Source: Nemertoderma westbladi
Taxonomy: Eukaryota > Xenacoelomorpha > Nemertodermatida > Nemertodermatidae
Assembly: GCA_032718475.1 (NCBI GenBank)
Contig: JAUCBJ010005660.1
Span: forward strand, 1-36,804
Direction of reading: 5' to 3'
Length of the DNA stretch: 36,804 nt
Below are positions 1-12,849 of this stretch, in pieces; position 1 is the first letter of the stretch, and the number at the start of each line of letters is the position of its first letter. The translations under genes and the position numbers were made by a program. The notes under the pieces were generated by a model. It had not been told where the DNA came from. It did no database searches and saw only the letters and a list, made by a program, of their open reading frames with translations.

Positions 1-1177
1 GTGCATATTGTCGGCTTAATAATTTGCACATTTTTGCTGTCTGCCCCCAATTTATGAATAATGCAAGCTACCGGCTGATTGGCTGATTTGCTATGCGAAG
101 GGATCTGGGTGCTGTTCGATCGGCCAACCAGCTTAGGGAGGTTGCCTCAGCCCTGTTTGCCGTATCGGCCAATAGAATTTGAGTTGGCGTTGATTTTGAC
201 CTATCCCAGAGCTACTGAACTGAATTTCCTATCTGTATGCTCATCCTCTGTGTTGGACGGGAGCTTCGGGGAATAAGGGTAGTTGGTATCCTCGTATAGA
301 GTAGTAGTCATATGATTCTTTATATGATTCTGTTGTTGTGTTCCCATTTTTCGCCAGACCACCGGCTTTTGGGAAGAACTCTAGTAAAACTGCTTAAATT
401 ATAGAGAGTATAACTGTTATCTCACTCACTAACCAGCTAACTCACTGGTAGTCATATTATTCTCCCGAACTGTACTTATTAATTATATTGTTTGTACTGT
501 TATTTACCGTCAGTTATTAATTGTATCGATTTGTTGATGAAATATTGCCCTTTGGAGAATACGGATAAATCACCCAAAATTCCCAATTTTCTTGATACAC
601 TACAGGTTAGAGAGACAGGCTATACATAACAATTGCGATTTATGTCAATGTGGTGTGTATTGAATCTAATGTTATTTAGCAGACCCTACATGAGTCAATT
701 GCCGCTCTCTTTATGTGTGATCAAATTTACTGACGGTCGGCAGAATAGTGTGCATGATTGTGATTGATAACAAAGCATTTCCTAAAGAATGCGCCTTATA
801 CTTTAATCATAAGCAGTATCGTTGCGTTTAGTATAAGTCCTAGCTCTGTTTAAATAGATAGAGCGCCACGTCCTAAAGGAACTGTTAATATTTTCCCGAA
901 AGCCAATAATATCTGTCAGAAATTAATTATTAACGATCAATCGAATAATACAGTAGGTTTACACTGCAACCTTACACTGCAATAATAAAATTTAAGCATC
1001 CGAATTCAGCCTCCCGGGTGTATCCATCGGGTGAATGATCGCGCATGGGCTGGCTTCGGCTAATGTTTTGTTTATTAGCATAAAATATTGTCGTATGCTA
1101 AAGGTGTGTTAATTAACTAAAAGACATATAAATTTTGGCAGGTTAAACTGCTAAAGGTCTTCAAAAGCGCGAACATA
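1..1177 (+). mobile_element. 3' portion of a repeated CCHC-protein element (copy 1)
   Basis: Bases 1-58 match 22676-22733 of the longer copy, in the region that encodes its cysteine-rich segment. Bases from about 390 to 1177 match about 24310-25054, including the shared stretches AGCGCCACGTCCTAAAGGAA and GGGTGAATGATCGCGCAT. Both copies end at the same point, after AAGCGCGAACA. Bases 59 to about 389 have no counterpart that I can see, so this copy is deleted or rearranged between the coding part and the 3' part. It is also cut by the window edge. A 65-codon open frame at 79-276 falls in the unmatched stretch and resembles nothing I know. The shared 3' boundary shows this is a dispersed element; its class is not clear. 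Confidence 0.75.
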
Positions 1178-4100
1178 GGTAGACCCGTTTACTGTAGGTA
1201 GACCCGTTTACTGTAGGTAGACCCGTTTACTGTAGGTAGACCCGTTGACTGTAGGTAGACCCGTTTACTGTAGGTAGACCCGTTTACTGTAGTAGGTAGA
1301 CCCGTTTACTGTAGGTAGACCCATTTACTGTAGGTAGACCCATTTACTGTAGATAGACCCGTTTACTGTAGGTAGACCCGTTTACTGTAGGTAGACCCGT
1401 TTACTGTAGGTAGACCCGTGTACTGTAGGTAGACCCGTTTACTGTAGGTAGACCCGTTTACTGTAGGTAGACCCGTTTACTGTAGGTAGACCCGTTTACT
1501 GTACTAGGTAGACCCGTTTACTGTAGGTAGACCCATTTACTGTAGATAGACCCGTTTACTGTAGATAGACCCGTTTACTGTAGGTAGACCCGTTTACTGT
1601 AGGTAGACCCGTTTACTGTAGGTAGACCCGTTTACTGTAGGTAGACCCGTTTACTGTCGGTAGACCCGTTTACTATAGGTAGACCCGTTTACTATAGGTA
1701 GACCCGTTTACTATAGGTAGACCCGTTTACTGTAGGTAGACCCGTTTACTGTAGGTAGACCCGTTTACTGTAGGTATACCCGTTTACTGTAGGTAGACCC
1801 GTTTACTGTAGGTAGACCCGTTTACTGTAGGTAGACCCGTTTACTGTAGGTAGACCCGTTTACTGTAGGTAGACCCGTTTACTGTAGGTAGACCCGTTTA
1901 CTGAAGGTAGACCCGTTTACTGTAGGTAGACCCGTTTACTGTAGGTAGACCCGTTTACTGTAGGTAGACCCGTTTACTGTAGGTAGACCCGTTTACTGTA
2001 GGTAGACCCGTTTACTGTAGGTAGACCCGTTTACTGTAGGTAGACCCGTTTACTGTAGGTAGACCTGTTTACTGTAGGTAGACCCGTTTACTGTAGGTAG
2101 ACTCGTTTACTGTAGGTAGACTCGTTTACTGTAGGTAGACCCGTTTGCTGTAATAGGTAGACTCGTTTACTGTAGGTAGACCCGTTTACTGTAGGTAGAC
2201 CCGTTTACTGTAGGTAGACCCGTTTACTGAAGGTAGACCCGTTTACTGTAGGTAGACCCGTTTACTGTAGGTAGACCCGTTTACTGTAGGTAGACCCGTT
2301 TACTGTAGGTAGACCCGTTTACTGTAGGTAGACCCGTTTATTGTAGGTAGACCCGTTTACTGTAGGTAGACCCGTTTACTGTAGGTAGACCCGTTTACTG
2401 TAGGTAGACCCGCTTACTGTAGGTAGACCTGTTTACTGTAGGTACACCCGTTTACTGTAGGTAGACTCGTTTAATGTAGGTAGACCCGTTTACTGTAGGT
2501 AGACCCGTTTACTGTAGGTAGACCCGTTTACTGTAGGTAGACCCGTTTACTGTAGGTAGACCCGTTTACTGTAGGTAGACCCGTTTACTGTAGGTAGACC
2601 TGTTTACTGTAGGTAGACCCGTTTACTGTAGGTAGACTCGTTTAATGTAGGTAGACCCGTTTACTGTAGGTAGACCGGTTTACTGTAGGTAGACCCGTCT
2701 ACTGTAGGTAGACCCGTTAACTGAAGGTTGACCCGTTTACTGTAGGTAGACCCGTTTACTGTAGGTAGACCCGTTTACTGTAGGTAGACCCGTTAACTGA
2801 AGGTAGACCCGTTTACTGTAGGTAGACCCATTTACTGTGGGTAGACCCATTTACTGTAGATAGACCCGTTTACTCTAGGTAGACCCGTTTACTGTAGGTA
2901 GACCCGATTACTGTAGGTAGACCCGTTTACTGTAGGTAGACCCGTTTATTGTAGGTAGACCCGTTTACTGTAGGTAGACCCGTTTACTGTAGGTAGACCC
3001 GTTTACTGTAGGTAGACCCGTTTACTGTAGGTAGACCCGTTTACTGTAGGTAGACCCGTTTACTGTAGGTAGACCCGTGTACTGTAGGTAGACCCGTTTA
3101 CTGTAGGTAGACCCGTTTACTGTAGGTAGACCCGTTTACTGTAGGTAGACCCGTTTACTGTAGGTAGACCCGTTTACTGTAGGTAGACCCGTTTACTGTA
3201 GGTAGACCCGTTTACTGTAGGTAGACCCATTTACTGTAGGTAGACCCGTTTACTGTAGGTAGACCCGTTTACTGTAGGTAGACCCGTTTACTGAAGGTAG
3301 ACCGGTTTACTGTAGGTAGACCCGTTTACTGTAGGTAGACCCGTTTACTGTAGGTAGAACCGTTTACTGTAGGTAGACCCATTTACTGTGGGTAGACCCA
3401 TTTACTGTAGATAGACCCGTTTACTCTAGGTAGACCCGTTTACTGTAGGTAGACCCGATTACTGTAGGTAGACCCGTTTACTGTAGGTAGACCCGTTTAC
3501 TGTAGGTAGACCCGTTTACTGTAGGTAGACCCGTTTACTGTAGGTAGACCCGTTTACTGTAGGTAGACCCGCTTACTGTAGGTAGACCCGTTTACTGTAG
3601 GTAGACCCGTTTACTGTAGGTAGATCCGTTTACTGTAGGTAGACCCGTTTACTCTCGTAGGTAGACCCGTTTACTGTAGGTAGACCCGTTTACTGTAGGT
3701 AGACCCGTTTACTGTAGGTAGACCCGTTTACTGTAGGTAGACCCTTTTACTGAAGGTAGACCCGTTTACTGTAGGTAGACCCGTTTACTGTAGGTAGACC
3801 CGTTTACTGTAGGTAGACCCTTTTACTGAAGGTAGACCCGTTTACTGTAGGTAGACCCGTTTACTGTAGGTAGACCCGTTTACTGTAGGTAGACCCGTTT
3901 ACTGTAGGTAGACCCGTTTACTGTAGGTAGACCCGTTTACTGTAGGTAGACCCGTTTACTGTAGGTAGACCCGTTTACTGTAGGTAGACCCGTTTACTGT
4001 AGGTAGACCCGTTTACTGTAGGTAGACCCTTTTACTGAAGGTAGACCCGTTTACTGTAGGTAGACCCGTTTACTGTGGGTAGACCCGTTTACTGTAGGTA

Positions 4101-7100
4101 GACCCGTTTACTGTAGGTAGACCCGATTACTGTAGGAAGACCCGTTTACTGTAGGTATACCCATTTACTGTAGGTATACCCATTTACTGTCGGTAGACCC
4201 GTTTACTATAGGTAGACCCGTTTACTATAGGTAGACCCGTTTACTGTAGGTAGACCCGTTTACTGTAGGTAGACCCGTTTACTGTAGGTAGACCCGTTTA
4301 CTGTAGGTAGACCCGTTTACTGTAGGTAGACCCGTTTACTGTAGGTAGACCCGTTTACTGTAGGTAGACCCGTTTACTGTAGGTAGACCCGTTTACTGTA
4401 GGTAGACCCGTTTACTGTAGGTAGACCCGTTTACTGTAGGTAGACCCGTTTACTGTAGGTAGACCCGTTTACTGTAGGTAGACCCGTTTACTGTAGGTAG
4501 ACCCGTTTACTGTAGATAGACCCGTTTACTGTAGGTAGACCCGTTTACTGTAGGTAGACCCGTTTACTGTAGGTAGACCCGTTTACTGTAGGTAGACCCG
4601 TTTACTGTAGGTAGACCCGTTTACTGTAGGTAGACCCGTTTACTGTAGGTAGACCCGTTTACTGTAGGTAGACCCGTTTACTGTAGGTAGACCCGTTTAC
4701 TGTAGGTAGACCCGTTTACTGTAGGTAGACCCGTTTACTGTAGGTAGACCCGTTTACTGTAGGTAGACCCGTTTACTGTAGGTAGACCCGTTTACTGTAG
4801 GTAGACCCGTTTACTGTAGGTAGACCCGTTTACTGTAGGTAGACCCGTTTACTGTAGGTAGACCCGTTTACTGTAGGTAGACCCGTTTACTGTAGGTAGA
4901 CCCGTTTACTGTAGGTAGACCCGTTTACTGTAGGTAGACCCGTTTACTGTAGGTAGACCCGTTTACTGTAGGTAGACCCGTTTACTGTAGGTAGACCCGT
5001 TTACTGTAGGTAGACCCGTTTACTGTAGGTAGACCCGTTTACTGTAGGTAGACCCGTTTACTGTAGGTAGACCCGTTTACTGTAGGTAGACCCGTTTACT
5101 GTAGGTAGACCCGTTTACTGTAGGTAGACCCGTTTACTGTAGGTAGACCCGTTTACTGTAGGTAGACCCGTTTACTGTAGGTAGACCCGTTTACTGTAGG
5201 TAGACCCGTTTACTGTAGGTAGACCCGTTTACTGTAGGTAGACCCGTTTACTGTAGGTAGACCCGTTTACTGTAGGTAGACCCGTTTACTGTAGGTAGAC
5301 CCGTTTACTGTAGGTAGACCCGTTTACTGTAGGTAGACCCGTTTACTGTAGGTAGACCCGTTTACTGTAGGTAGACCCGTTTACTGTAGGTAGACCCGTT
5401 TACTGTAGGTAGACCCGTTTACTGTAGGTAGACCCGTTTACTGTAGGTAGACCCGTTTACTGTAGGTAGACCCGTTTACTGTAGGTAGACCCGTTTACTG
5501 TAGGTAGACCCGTTTACTGTAGGTAGACCCGTTTACTGTAGGTAGACCCGTTTACTGTAGGTAGACCCGTTTACTGTAGGTAGACCCGTTTACTGTAGGT
5601 AGACCCGTTTACTGTAGGTAGACCCGTTTACTGTAGGTAGACCCGTTTACTGTAGGTAGACCCGTTTACTGTAGGTAGACCCGTTTACTGTAGGTAGACC
5701 CGTTTACTGTAGGTAGACCCGTTTACTGTAGGTAGACCCGTTTACTGTAGGTAGACCCGTTTACTGTAGGTAGACCCGTTTACTGTAGGTAGACCCGTTT
5801 ACTGTAGGTAGACCCGTTTACTGTAGGTAGACCCGTTTACTGTAGGTAGACCCGTTTACTGTAGGTAGACCCGTTTACTGTAGGTAGACTCGTTTACTGT
5901 AGGTAGACTCGTTTACTGTAGGTAGACCCGTTTGCTGTAATAGGTAGACTCGTTTACTGTAGGTAGACCCGTTTACTGTAGGTAGACCCGTTTACTGTAG
6001 GTAGACCCGTTTACTGTAGGTAGACCCGTTTACTGTAGGTAGACCCGTTTACTGTAGGTAGACCCGTTTACTGTAGGTAGACCCGTTTACTGTAGGTAGA
6101 CCCGTTTACTGTAGGTAGACCCGTTTACTGTAGGTAGACCCGTTTACTGTAGGTAGACCCGTTTACTGTAGGTAGACCCGTTTACTGTAGGTAGACCCGT
6201 TTACTGTAGGTAGACCCGTTTACTGTAGGTAGACCCGTTTACTGTAGGTAGACCCGTTTACTGTAGGTAGACCCGTTTACTGTAGGTAGACCCGTTTACT
6301 GTAGGTAGACCCGTTTACTGTAGGTAGACCCGTTTACTGTAGGTAGACCCGTTTACTGTAGGTAGACCCGTTTACTGTAGGTAGACCCGTTTACTGTAGG
6401 TAGACCCGTTTACTGTAGGTAGACCCGTTTACTGTAGGTAGACCCGTTTACTGTAGGTAGACCCGTTTACTGTAGGTAGACCCGTTTACTGTAGGTAGAC
6501 CCGTTTACTGTAGGTAGACCCGTTTACTGTAGGTAGACCCGTTTACTGTAGGTAGACCCGTTTACTGTAGGTAGACCCGTTTACTGTAGGTAGACCCGTT
6601 TACTGTAGGTAGACCCGTTTACTGTAGGTAGACCCGTTTACTGTAGGTAGACCCGTTTACTGTAGGTAGACCCGTTTACTGTAGGTAGACCCGTTTACTG
6701 TAGGTAGACCCGTTTACTGTAGGTAGACCCGTTTACTGTAGGTAGACCCGTTTACTGTAGGTAGACCCGTTTACTGTAGGTAGACCCGTTTACTGTAGGT
6801 AGACCCGTTTACTGTAGGTAGACCCGTTTACTGTAGGTAGACCCGTTTACTGTAGGTAGACCCGTTTACTGTAGGTAGACCCGTTTACTGTAGGTAGACC
6901 CGTTTACTGTAGGTAGACCCGTTTACTGTAGGTAGACCCGTTTACTGTAGGTAGACCCGTTTACTGTAGGTAGACCCGTTTACTGTAGGTAGACCCGTTT
7001 ACTGTAGGTAGACCCGTTTACTGTAGGTAGACCCGTTTACTGTAGGTAGACCCGTTTACTGTAGGTAGACCCGTTTACTGTAGGTAGACCCGTTTACTGT

Positions 7101-9757
7101 AGGTAGACCCGTTTACTGTAGGTAGACCCGTTTACTGTAGGTAGACCCGTTTACTGTAGGTAGACCCGTTTACTGTAGGTAGACCCGTTTACTGTAGGTA
7201 GACCCGTTTACTGTAGGTAGACCCGTTTACTGTAGGTAGACCCGTTTACTGTAGGTAGACCCGTTTACTGTAGGTAGACCCGTTTACTGTAGGTAGACCC
7301 GTTTACTGTAGGTAGACCCGTTTACTGTAGGTAGACCCGTTTACTGTAGGTAGACCCGTTTACTGTAGGTAGACCCGTTTACTGTAGGTAGACCCGTTTA
7401 CTGTAGGTAGACCCGTTTACTGTAGGTAGACCCGTTTACTGTAGGTAGACCCGTTTACTGTAGGTAGACCCGTTTACTGTAGGTAGACCCGTTTACTGTA
7501 GGTAGACCCGTTTACTGTAGGTAGACCCGTTTACTGTAGGTAGACCCGTTTACTGTAGGTAGACCCGTTTACTGTAGGTAGACCCGTTTACTGTAGGTAG
7601 ACCCGTTTACTGTAGGTAGACCCATTTACTGTAGATAGACCCGTTTACTGTAGGTAGACCCGTTTACTGTAGGTAGACCCGTTTACTGTAGGTAGACCCG
7701 TTTACTGTAGGTAGACCCATTTACTGTAGGTAGACCCATTACTTGTAGATAGACCCGTTTACTATAGATAGACCCGTTTACTGTAGGTAGACCCGTTTAC
7801 TGTAGGTAGACCCGTTTGCTGTAGGTAGACCCGTTTAATGTAGGTAGACCCGTTTACTGAAGGTAGACCCGTTTACTGTATGTATACCCGTTTACTGTAG
7901 TAGGTAGACCCGTTTACTGTAGGTAGACCCATTTACTGTAGGTAGACCCATTACTTGTAGATAGACCCGTTTACTATAGATAGACCCGTTTACTGTAGGT
8001 AGACCCGTTTACTGTAGGTAGACCCGTTTGCTGTAGGTAGACCCGTTTAATGTAGGTAGACCCGTTTACTGAAGGTAGACCCGTTTACTGTAGGTATACC
8101 CGTTTACTGTAGTAGGTAGACCCGTTTACTGTAGGTAGACCCGTTTACTGTAGGTAGACCCGTTTACTGTAGGTAGACCCGTTTACTGTAGGTAGACCCG
8201 TTTACTGTAGGTAGACCCGTTTACTGAAGGTAGACCCGTTTACTGTAGGTAGACCCGTTTACTGTAGGTAGACCCATTTACTGTAGGTAGACCCATTTAC
8301 TGTAGATAGACCCGTTTACTGTAGGTAGACCCGTTTACTGTAGGTAGACCCGTTTACTGTAGGTAGACCCGTTTACTGTAGGTAGACCCGTTTACTGTAG
8401 GTAGACCCGTTTACTGTAGGTAGACCCGTTTACTGAAGGTAGACCCGTTTACTGTAGGTAGACCCGTTTACTGTATGTAGACCCGTTTACTGTAGGTAGA
8501 CCCGTTTACTGTAGGTAGACCCGTTTACTGTAGGTAGACCCGTTTACTGTAGGTAGACCCTTTTACTGTAGGTAGACCCGTTTACTGAAGGTAGACCCGT
8601 TTACTGTAGGTAGACCCGTTTACTGTAGGTAGACCCGTTTACTGTAGGTAGACCCGTTTACTGTAGGTCGACCCGTTTACTGTAGGTAAACCCGTTTACT
8701 GAAGGTAGATCCGTTTACTGTAGGTAGACCCGTTTACTGTAGGTAGACCCGTTTACTGTAGGTAGACCCGTTTACTGAAGGTAGACCCGTTTACTGTAGG
8801 TAGACCCGTTTACTGTAGGTAGACCCATTTACTGTAGGTAGACCCATTTACTGTAGATAGACCCGTTTACTGTAGGTAGACCCGTTTACTGTAGGTAGAC
8901 CCGTTTACTGTAGGTAGACCCGTTTACTGTAGGTAGACCCATTTACTGTAGGTAGACCCATTACTTGTAGATAGACCCGTTTACTATAGATAGACCCGTT
9001 TACTGTAGGTAGACCCGTTTACTGTAGGTAGACCCGTTTGCTGTAGGTAGACCCGTTTAATGTAGGTAGACCCGTTTACTGAAGGTAGACCCGTTTACTG
9101 TAGGTATACCCGTTTACTGTAGTAGGTATACCCGTTTACTGTAGTAGGTAGACCCGTTTACTGTAGGTAGACCCGTTTACTGTAGGTAGACCCGTTTACT
9201 GTAGGTAGACCCGTTTACTGTAGGTCGACCCGTTTACTGTAGGTAGATCCGTTTACTATAGGTAGACCCGTTTACTGTAGGTAGACCCGTTTACTGTAGG
9301 TAGACCCGTTTACTGTAGGTAGACCCGTTTACTGTAGGTAGACCCGTTTACTGAAGGTAGACCCGTTTACTATAGGTAGACCCGTTTACTGTAGGTAGAC
9401 CCGTTTACTGTAGGTCGACCCGTTTACTGTAGGTAGACCCGTTTACTGTAGGTAGACCCGTTTACTGTAGGTAGACCCGTTTACTGTAGGTAGACCCGTT
9501 TACTGTAGGTAGACCCGTTTACTGTAGGTAGACCCGTTTACTGAAGGTAGACCCGTTTACTGTAGGTAGACCCGTTTACTGTAGGTAGACCCGTTTACTG
9601 TAGGTAGACCCGTTTACTGTAGGTAGACCCGTTTACTGTAGGTAGACCCGTTTACTGTAGGTAGACCCGTTTACTGTAGGTAGACCCGTTTACTGTAGGT
9701 AGACCCGTTTACTGTAGGTAGACCCGTTTACTGTAGGTAGACCCGTTTACTGAAGGT
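1177..9757. repeat. Giant 19-bp satellite array (about 450 copies)
   Basis: The unit GGTAGACCCGTTTACTGTA repeats head to tail for about 8.6 kb. Because 19 is not a multiple of 3 and the unit contains TAG, no reading frame stays open. The interior, roughly 4230-7610, is almost free of variants, while the flanks carry many point variants (CCCATTT, CTCGTTT, TGAAGG, GATAGA) and occasional 2-4 bp insertions such as GTAGTAGG. Blocks carrying the same set of variants recur, for example 2091-2170 and 5880-5960. This is the usual picture of an array kept uniform by unequal exchange and conversion. There are no unique spacers, so it is not a CRISPR array. The left edge abuts the end of the CCHC element. 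Confidence 0.97.
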
Positions 9758-9898
9758 GTTTCCGTACGTTAAGCATGGTTATAAAATTCGCTTCAAAGTG
9801 ATATATAGCTCTCCTACATTTCTGTGAAATTGTACTTAAAAATAAAGGCAAATATTTATCTACCAATTTGGCGACCGGTGAAGAGAATGACCCCTTAT
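9758..9898. other. Short unique spacer
   Basis: This is AT-rich sequence between the 19-bp satellite and the TIR element. An 83-codon minus-strand open frame (9747-9998) crosses its boundary with the element and overlaps the array edge. It has no recognisable motif, so I do not call it a gene. Confidence 0.5.
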
Positions 9899-10080
9899 CG
9901 GCCCTTACATGCCAAAACCGTAAAAAACTAAATTTTTTCGATAAATGACATATGCATATATTTGGAATCAGAAAATCGAGGCGCATCTTTCTAGCCAAGT
10001 CTTAAGACGTAATGATGAAGTCCTAAGGAGTTATATTTTTGCCAAAACCGTCTATCTCAACATCTGGCAATAATAGTAAA

Positions 10081-10118
10081 TCCCAAAACCATCTATCTTT
10101 ACTTAGATTGTTTTGGGA
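10081..10118. repeat. Hairpin made of two inverted end motifs
   Basis: TCCCAAAACCATCTA is followed after 8 bases by its reverse complement with a single mismatch. The pair forms a 15-bp stem inside the TIR element from two opposed copies of its subterminal motif. Confidence 0.75.
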
Positions 10119-10478
10119 TTAAACATTAAGTTTGGGTTTATTGTTTCCTTTATGCCGAAACCGTCTATCTGTGTATTCTATTCTATCTGTGTATTCTATT
10201 ATATCTATTCTGACTACTTGTATTCCGTTGGATTCAATATCTAATAATTATTCATTTGTATTTGCCAAAACAGTCTATCTCTATGATCTACAATACAATA
10301 ATGACACTAAACTTACCTTATAGCCTACAATTATGCTTTTACTAGTACCTAGTGTTACTAGTTTCCTAAAATTTAATGGGCTGTCTAACATTTCAAACGC
10401 CATTTATATAGCAGTATGTTAGTTTTCGTGCCATTGTAACTTTCTGTATTTTTCGTGCTAAAATTTTCAAAAGTTTTT

Positions 10479-10568
10479 ATGACTAACTAAAATAAATTTA
10501 TTTGCGTATATCGCGTTTTTACAGTATGACTAACTAAAATAAATTTATTTGCGTATATCGCGTTTTTT
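10479..10568. repeat. Perfect 46-bp tandem duplication
   Basis: A unit beginning TATGACTAACTAAAATAAAT occurs twice, at 10479 and 10525, with no difference over the shared length. It lies inside the TIR element and looks like a recent duplication. Confidence 0.9.
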
Positions 10569-11257
10569 TGGATGTTGATGACGATTGCATACATATGATG
10601 ACGGTTGATAACATTCAAGAAATTTTTTTGTAATTTTGAATGTGCCCCCTGGAGCACGAAAAAACGTAATGATGATGAGTAATGACATGATAATGAAAAT
10701 CAGCATGAAATCAAGCCAATTTTATGACCTTTATTGAAATTTTTGATTTTTTTTGGAGTGCTGATAACGAATATGACACTGAAATATATCATATTATCCA
10801 ACTAAATTCATTTTTTGTAATTTGTAAGTTTTATGCTACAGTTGCATTTTTCGTCCCACCATAGAAGCACTAAAAACGAAAGTTTCATTACCACTAAAGA
10901 TTTTTAACGAGTAGTTGTAGTCAGCGACCTTGAAAACCATTATTACCCAAACAAAGGCAAAATTTATGCAAAATTTATTTATGAAATTTTTGCTACTTCT
11001 ACTTTTCATCCTGGGGTATCAGAATAGCCCCAAAAATAACGTTTGACGTACGAGAAATATTATTAACAAGTTTCATCGTGATCAGAGACCTCGAAAACCC
11101 ATATACCTTCGGAATTATCAAACCAAACACAATATATTTTTGTTTTCTAACCAATTACGTATTAAAAACGCGGGGCAGATAGGGTTTATATCTGAGATAG
11201 TCTGTTTTTGCAAGTAAGAATGCCTAGAACTTCAGGTTAAACAATAAATTTATACAT

Positions 11258-11302
11258 CCCAAAACAGACTAACTCTCAGACTCTGAGATAGACTGTTTTG
11301 GC
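11258..11302. repeat. Second hairpin of inverted end motifs
   Basis: CCAAAACAGACTAACTCTCAG faces a near-complementary copy that ends in GACTGTTTTGG. The arms are about 20 bp with few mismatches and almost no loop. Like the hairpin at 10081, it is built from the subterminal motif of the surrounding element. Confidence 0.7.
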
Positions 11303-11819
11303 ATACAAATGTAATTAATTAATTAATTTAATTATTATTAATTAATTTAATTATTGGTTATTTATAAATGTCTATTAAAACATAAAAGCAAATACGCTCT
11401 ATCTCACATTACACTATGTAGATAGGAGTTTCAGTTAAAAATATGCTGTTCAGAGAATTCTATGACTATAACTTACCTAATGAAATCATTTCACAGGATT
11501 CAAATGACAGGCCTGGAATGTATTTTGCGTTTTTCTCAAAACTATGTAAAAATTAGACAGACGGTTTTGGCATTTAAGGGCCGTTATACACAAGTCCTTT
11601 CCAATGAAATATTACTTTTTAGGTGATTAAACTAAAATTGTTATTATAATTTAGATCCTCACAAGGAATCTCGACTTCTGGCTGTAGAAACGCCACCGGG
11701 TAACCATGGAAACAGGCCCACATTTAGAAGTCGAAGAAAAAATGCATACTCGTGTGGCTTAGGCGCATCAAAAAATTTTGCGAATATCAGGCAATCCAGG
11801 GTATTGGAAAATCAGTCAA

Positions 11820-12417
11820 CGAGAAACCGAGTTTCCATGGTACCGGAATGCCAGGCAACCAGAAACCGAGAATCCATGGTACCGGAATGCCAGACAACCA
11901 GAAACCGAGAATCCATGGTACCGGAATGCCAGACAACCAGAAACCGAGAATCCATGGTACCGGAATGCCAGACAACCAGAAACCGAGAATCCATGGTACC
12001 GGAATGCCAGACAACCAGAAACCGAGAATCCATGGTACCGGAATGCCAGACAACCAGAAACCGAGAATCCATGGTACCGGAATGCCAGACAACCAGAAAC
12101 CGAGAATCCATGGTACCGGAATGCCAGACAACCAGAAACCGAGAATCCATGGTACCGGAATGCCAGACAACCAGAAACCGAGAATCCATGGTGCCGGAAT
12201 GCCAGACATCCAGAAACCGAGAATCCATGGTACCGGAATGCCAGACAACCAGAAACCTAGAATCCATGGTACCGGAATGCCAGACAACCAGAAACCGAGA
12301 ATCCATGGTACCGGAATGACACACAACCAGAAACCGAGAATCCATGGTGCCGGAATGCCAGACATCCAGAAACCGAGAATCCATGGTGCCGGAATGCCAG
12401 ACATCCAGAAACCGAGA
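11820..12417. repeat. 39-bp minisatellite (about 15 copies)
   Basis: The unit contains GAATCCATGGTACCGGAATG and repeats with very few changes. Since 39 is 13 codons and the unit lacks stops in most frames, several overlapping frames are open on both strands. One of them, 11752-12468 on the plus strand, would give 238 residues with a 13-residue repeat (IHGTGMPDNQKPR). Nothing distinguishes one frame from the others: there is no domain outside the repeat and no flanking conservation to inspect. I therefore treat it as a tandem repeat rather than a gene. Variants (GTACC to GTGCC, ACAACC to ACATCC) cluster toward the right end. Confidence 0.95.
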
Positions 12418-12695
12418 AGCCAGGTATCCACGAAACCATCCTTTGTGACCTTTGTACTAACCCATTAATCCTGACTTGAGCTGTCTCCCGACTCGTTCTT
12501 GTCGATAATAGGCCTACACGTAACAAAGACGAGTTGAACATTAACAGATAAACAACAAGTCCGATAGACCGACCAGCTTTGATCCATCAATTCCACGGAC
12601 ACGACTCAGGTACAGTTTAGCCATCTAAATAATGCTCATTTCCTGTATTTTTGGACGATGATATTAAATCCGCCAGTTTAATTTTATATTATATT

Positions 12696-12739
12696 GTATT
12701 ACCTCTATAATCTAAGAGTCTTAGATTATTTTGTAATAC
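12696..12739. repeat. Long near-perfect hairpin
   Basis: ATAATCTAAGA (12707-12717) and TCTTAGATTAT (12719-12729) are exact inverted repeats around a single G. The outer bases GTATTAC and GTAATAC also pair. It lies in an otherwise AT-rich gap between two minisatellites with no gene nearby. It could be a cruciform-prone site or the relic of a small foldback element. Confidence 0.7.
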
Positions 12740-12849
12740 TCTAATAATGTAACTAAATGTTGGTGCAGTATTGTTTGTCACTATGAAATCGTTTTGGTGC
12801 CCGAAAACAATGTGTTGAATTTGAATGGGAGAATCTTTTACGCTCGTTA

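Larger units (their letters stand above)
9899..11583. mobile_element. Non-autonomous DNA transposon with TIRs and subterminal repeats
   Basis: The left end reads CGGCCCTTAC followed by ATGCCAAAACCGT. The reverse complement of the right end reads CGGCCCTTAA followed by ATGCCAAAACCGT, so the terminal inverted repeats are 23 bp with one mismatch. TTAT lies directly outside both ends (9895-9898 and 11584-11587), which fits a 4-bp target site duplication. The end motif GCCAAAACCGTCTATCT and close variants recur inside: forward at 10041, 10082, 10154 and 10264, and inverted at about 11195, 11283 and 11556. That is typical subterminal-repeat organisation. No transposase frame is present in the 1.7 kb, so it would need help from elsewhere. 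A 4-bp duplication is known for Sola-type transposons, but I cannot assign a superfamily. Confidence 0.75.

Noticed and set aside
1177-9757. A CRISPR-like or telomeric array
   Set aside because: The 19-bp units follow each other with no unique spacers, and the unit is not a telomere motif; the host context is animal.
9747-9998. An 83-residue minus-strand gene
   Set aside because: It straddles the satellite edge, a unique spacer and a transposon end, so it is not a unit.
11752-12468. A 238-residue protein with 13-residue repeats
   Set aside because: The 39-bp unit keeps several frames open on both strands at once. No frame has independent support outside the array.
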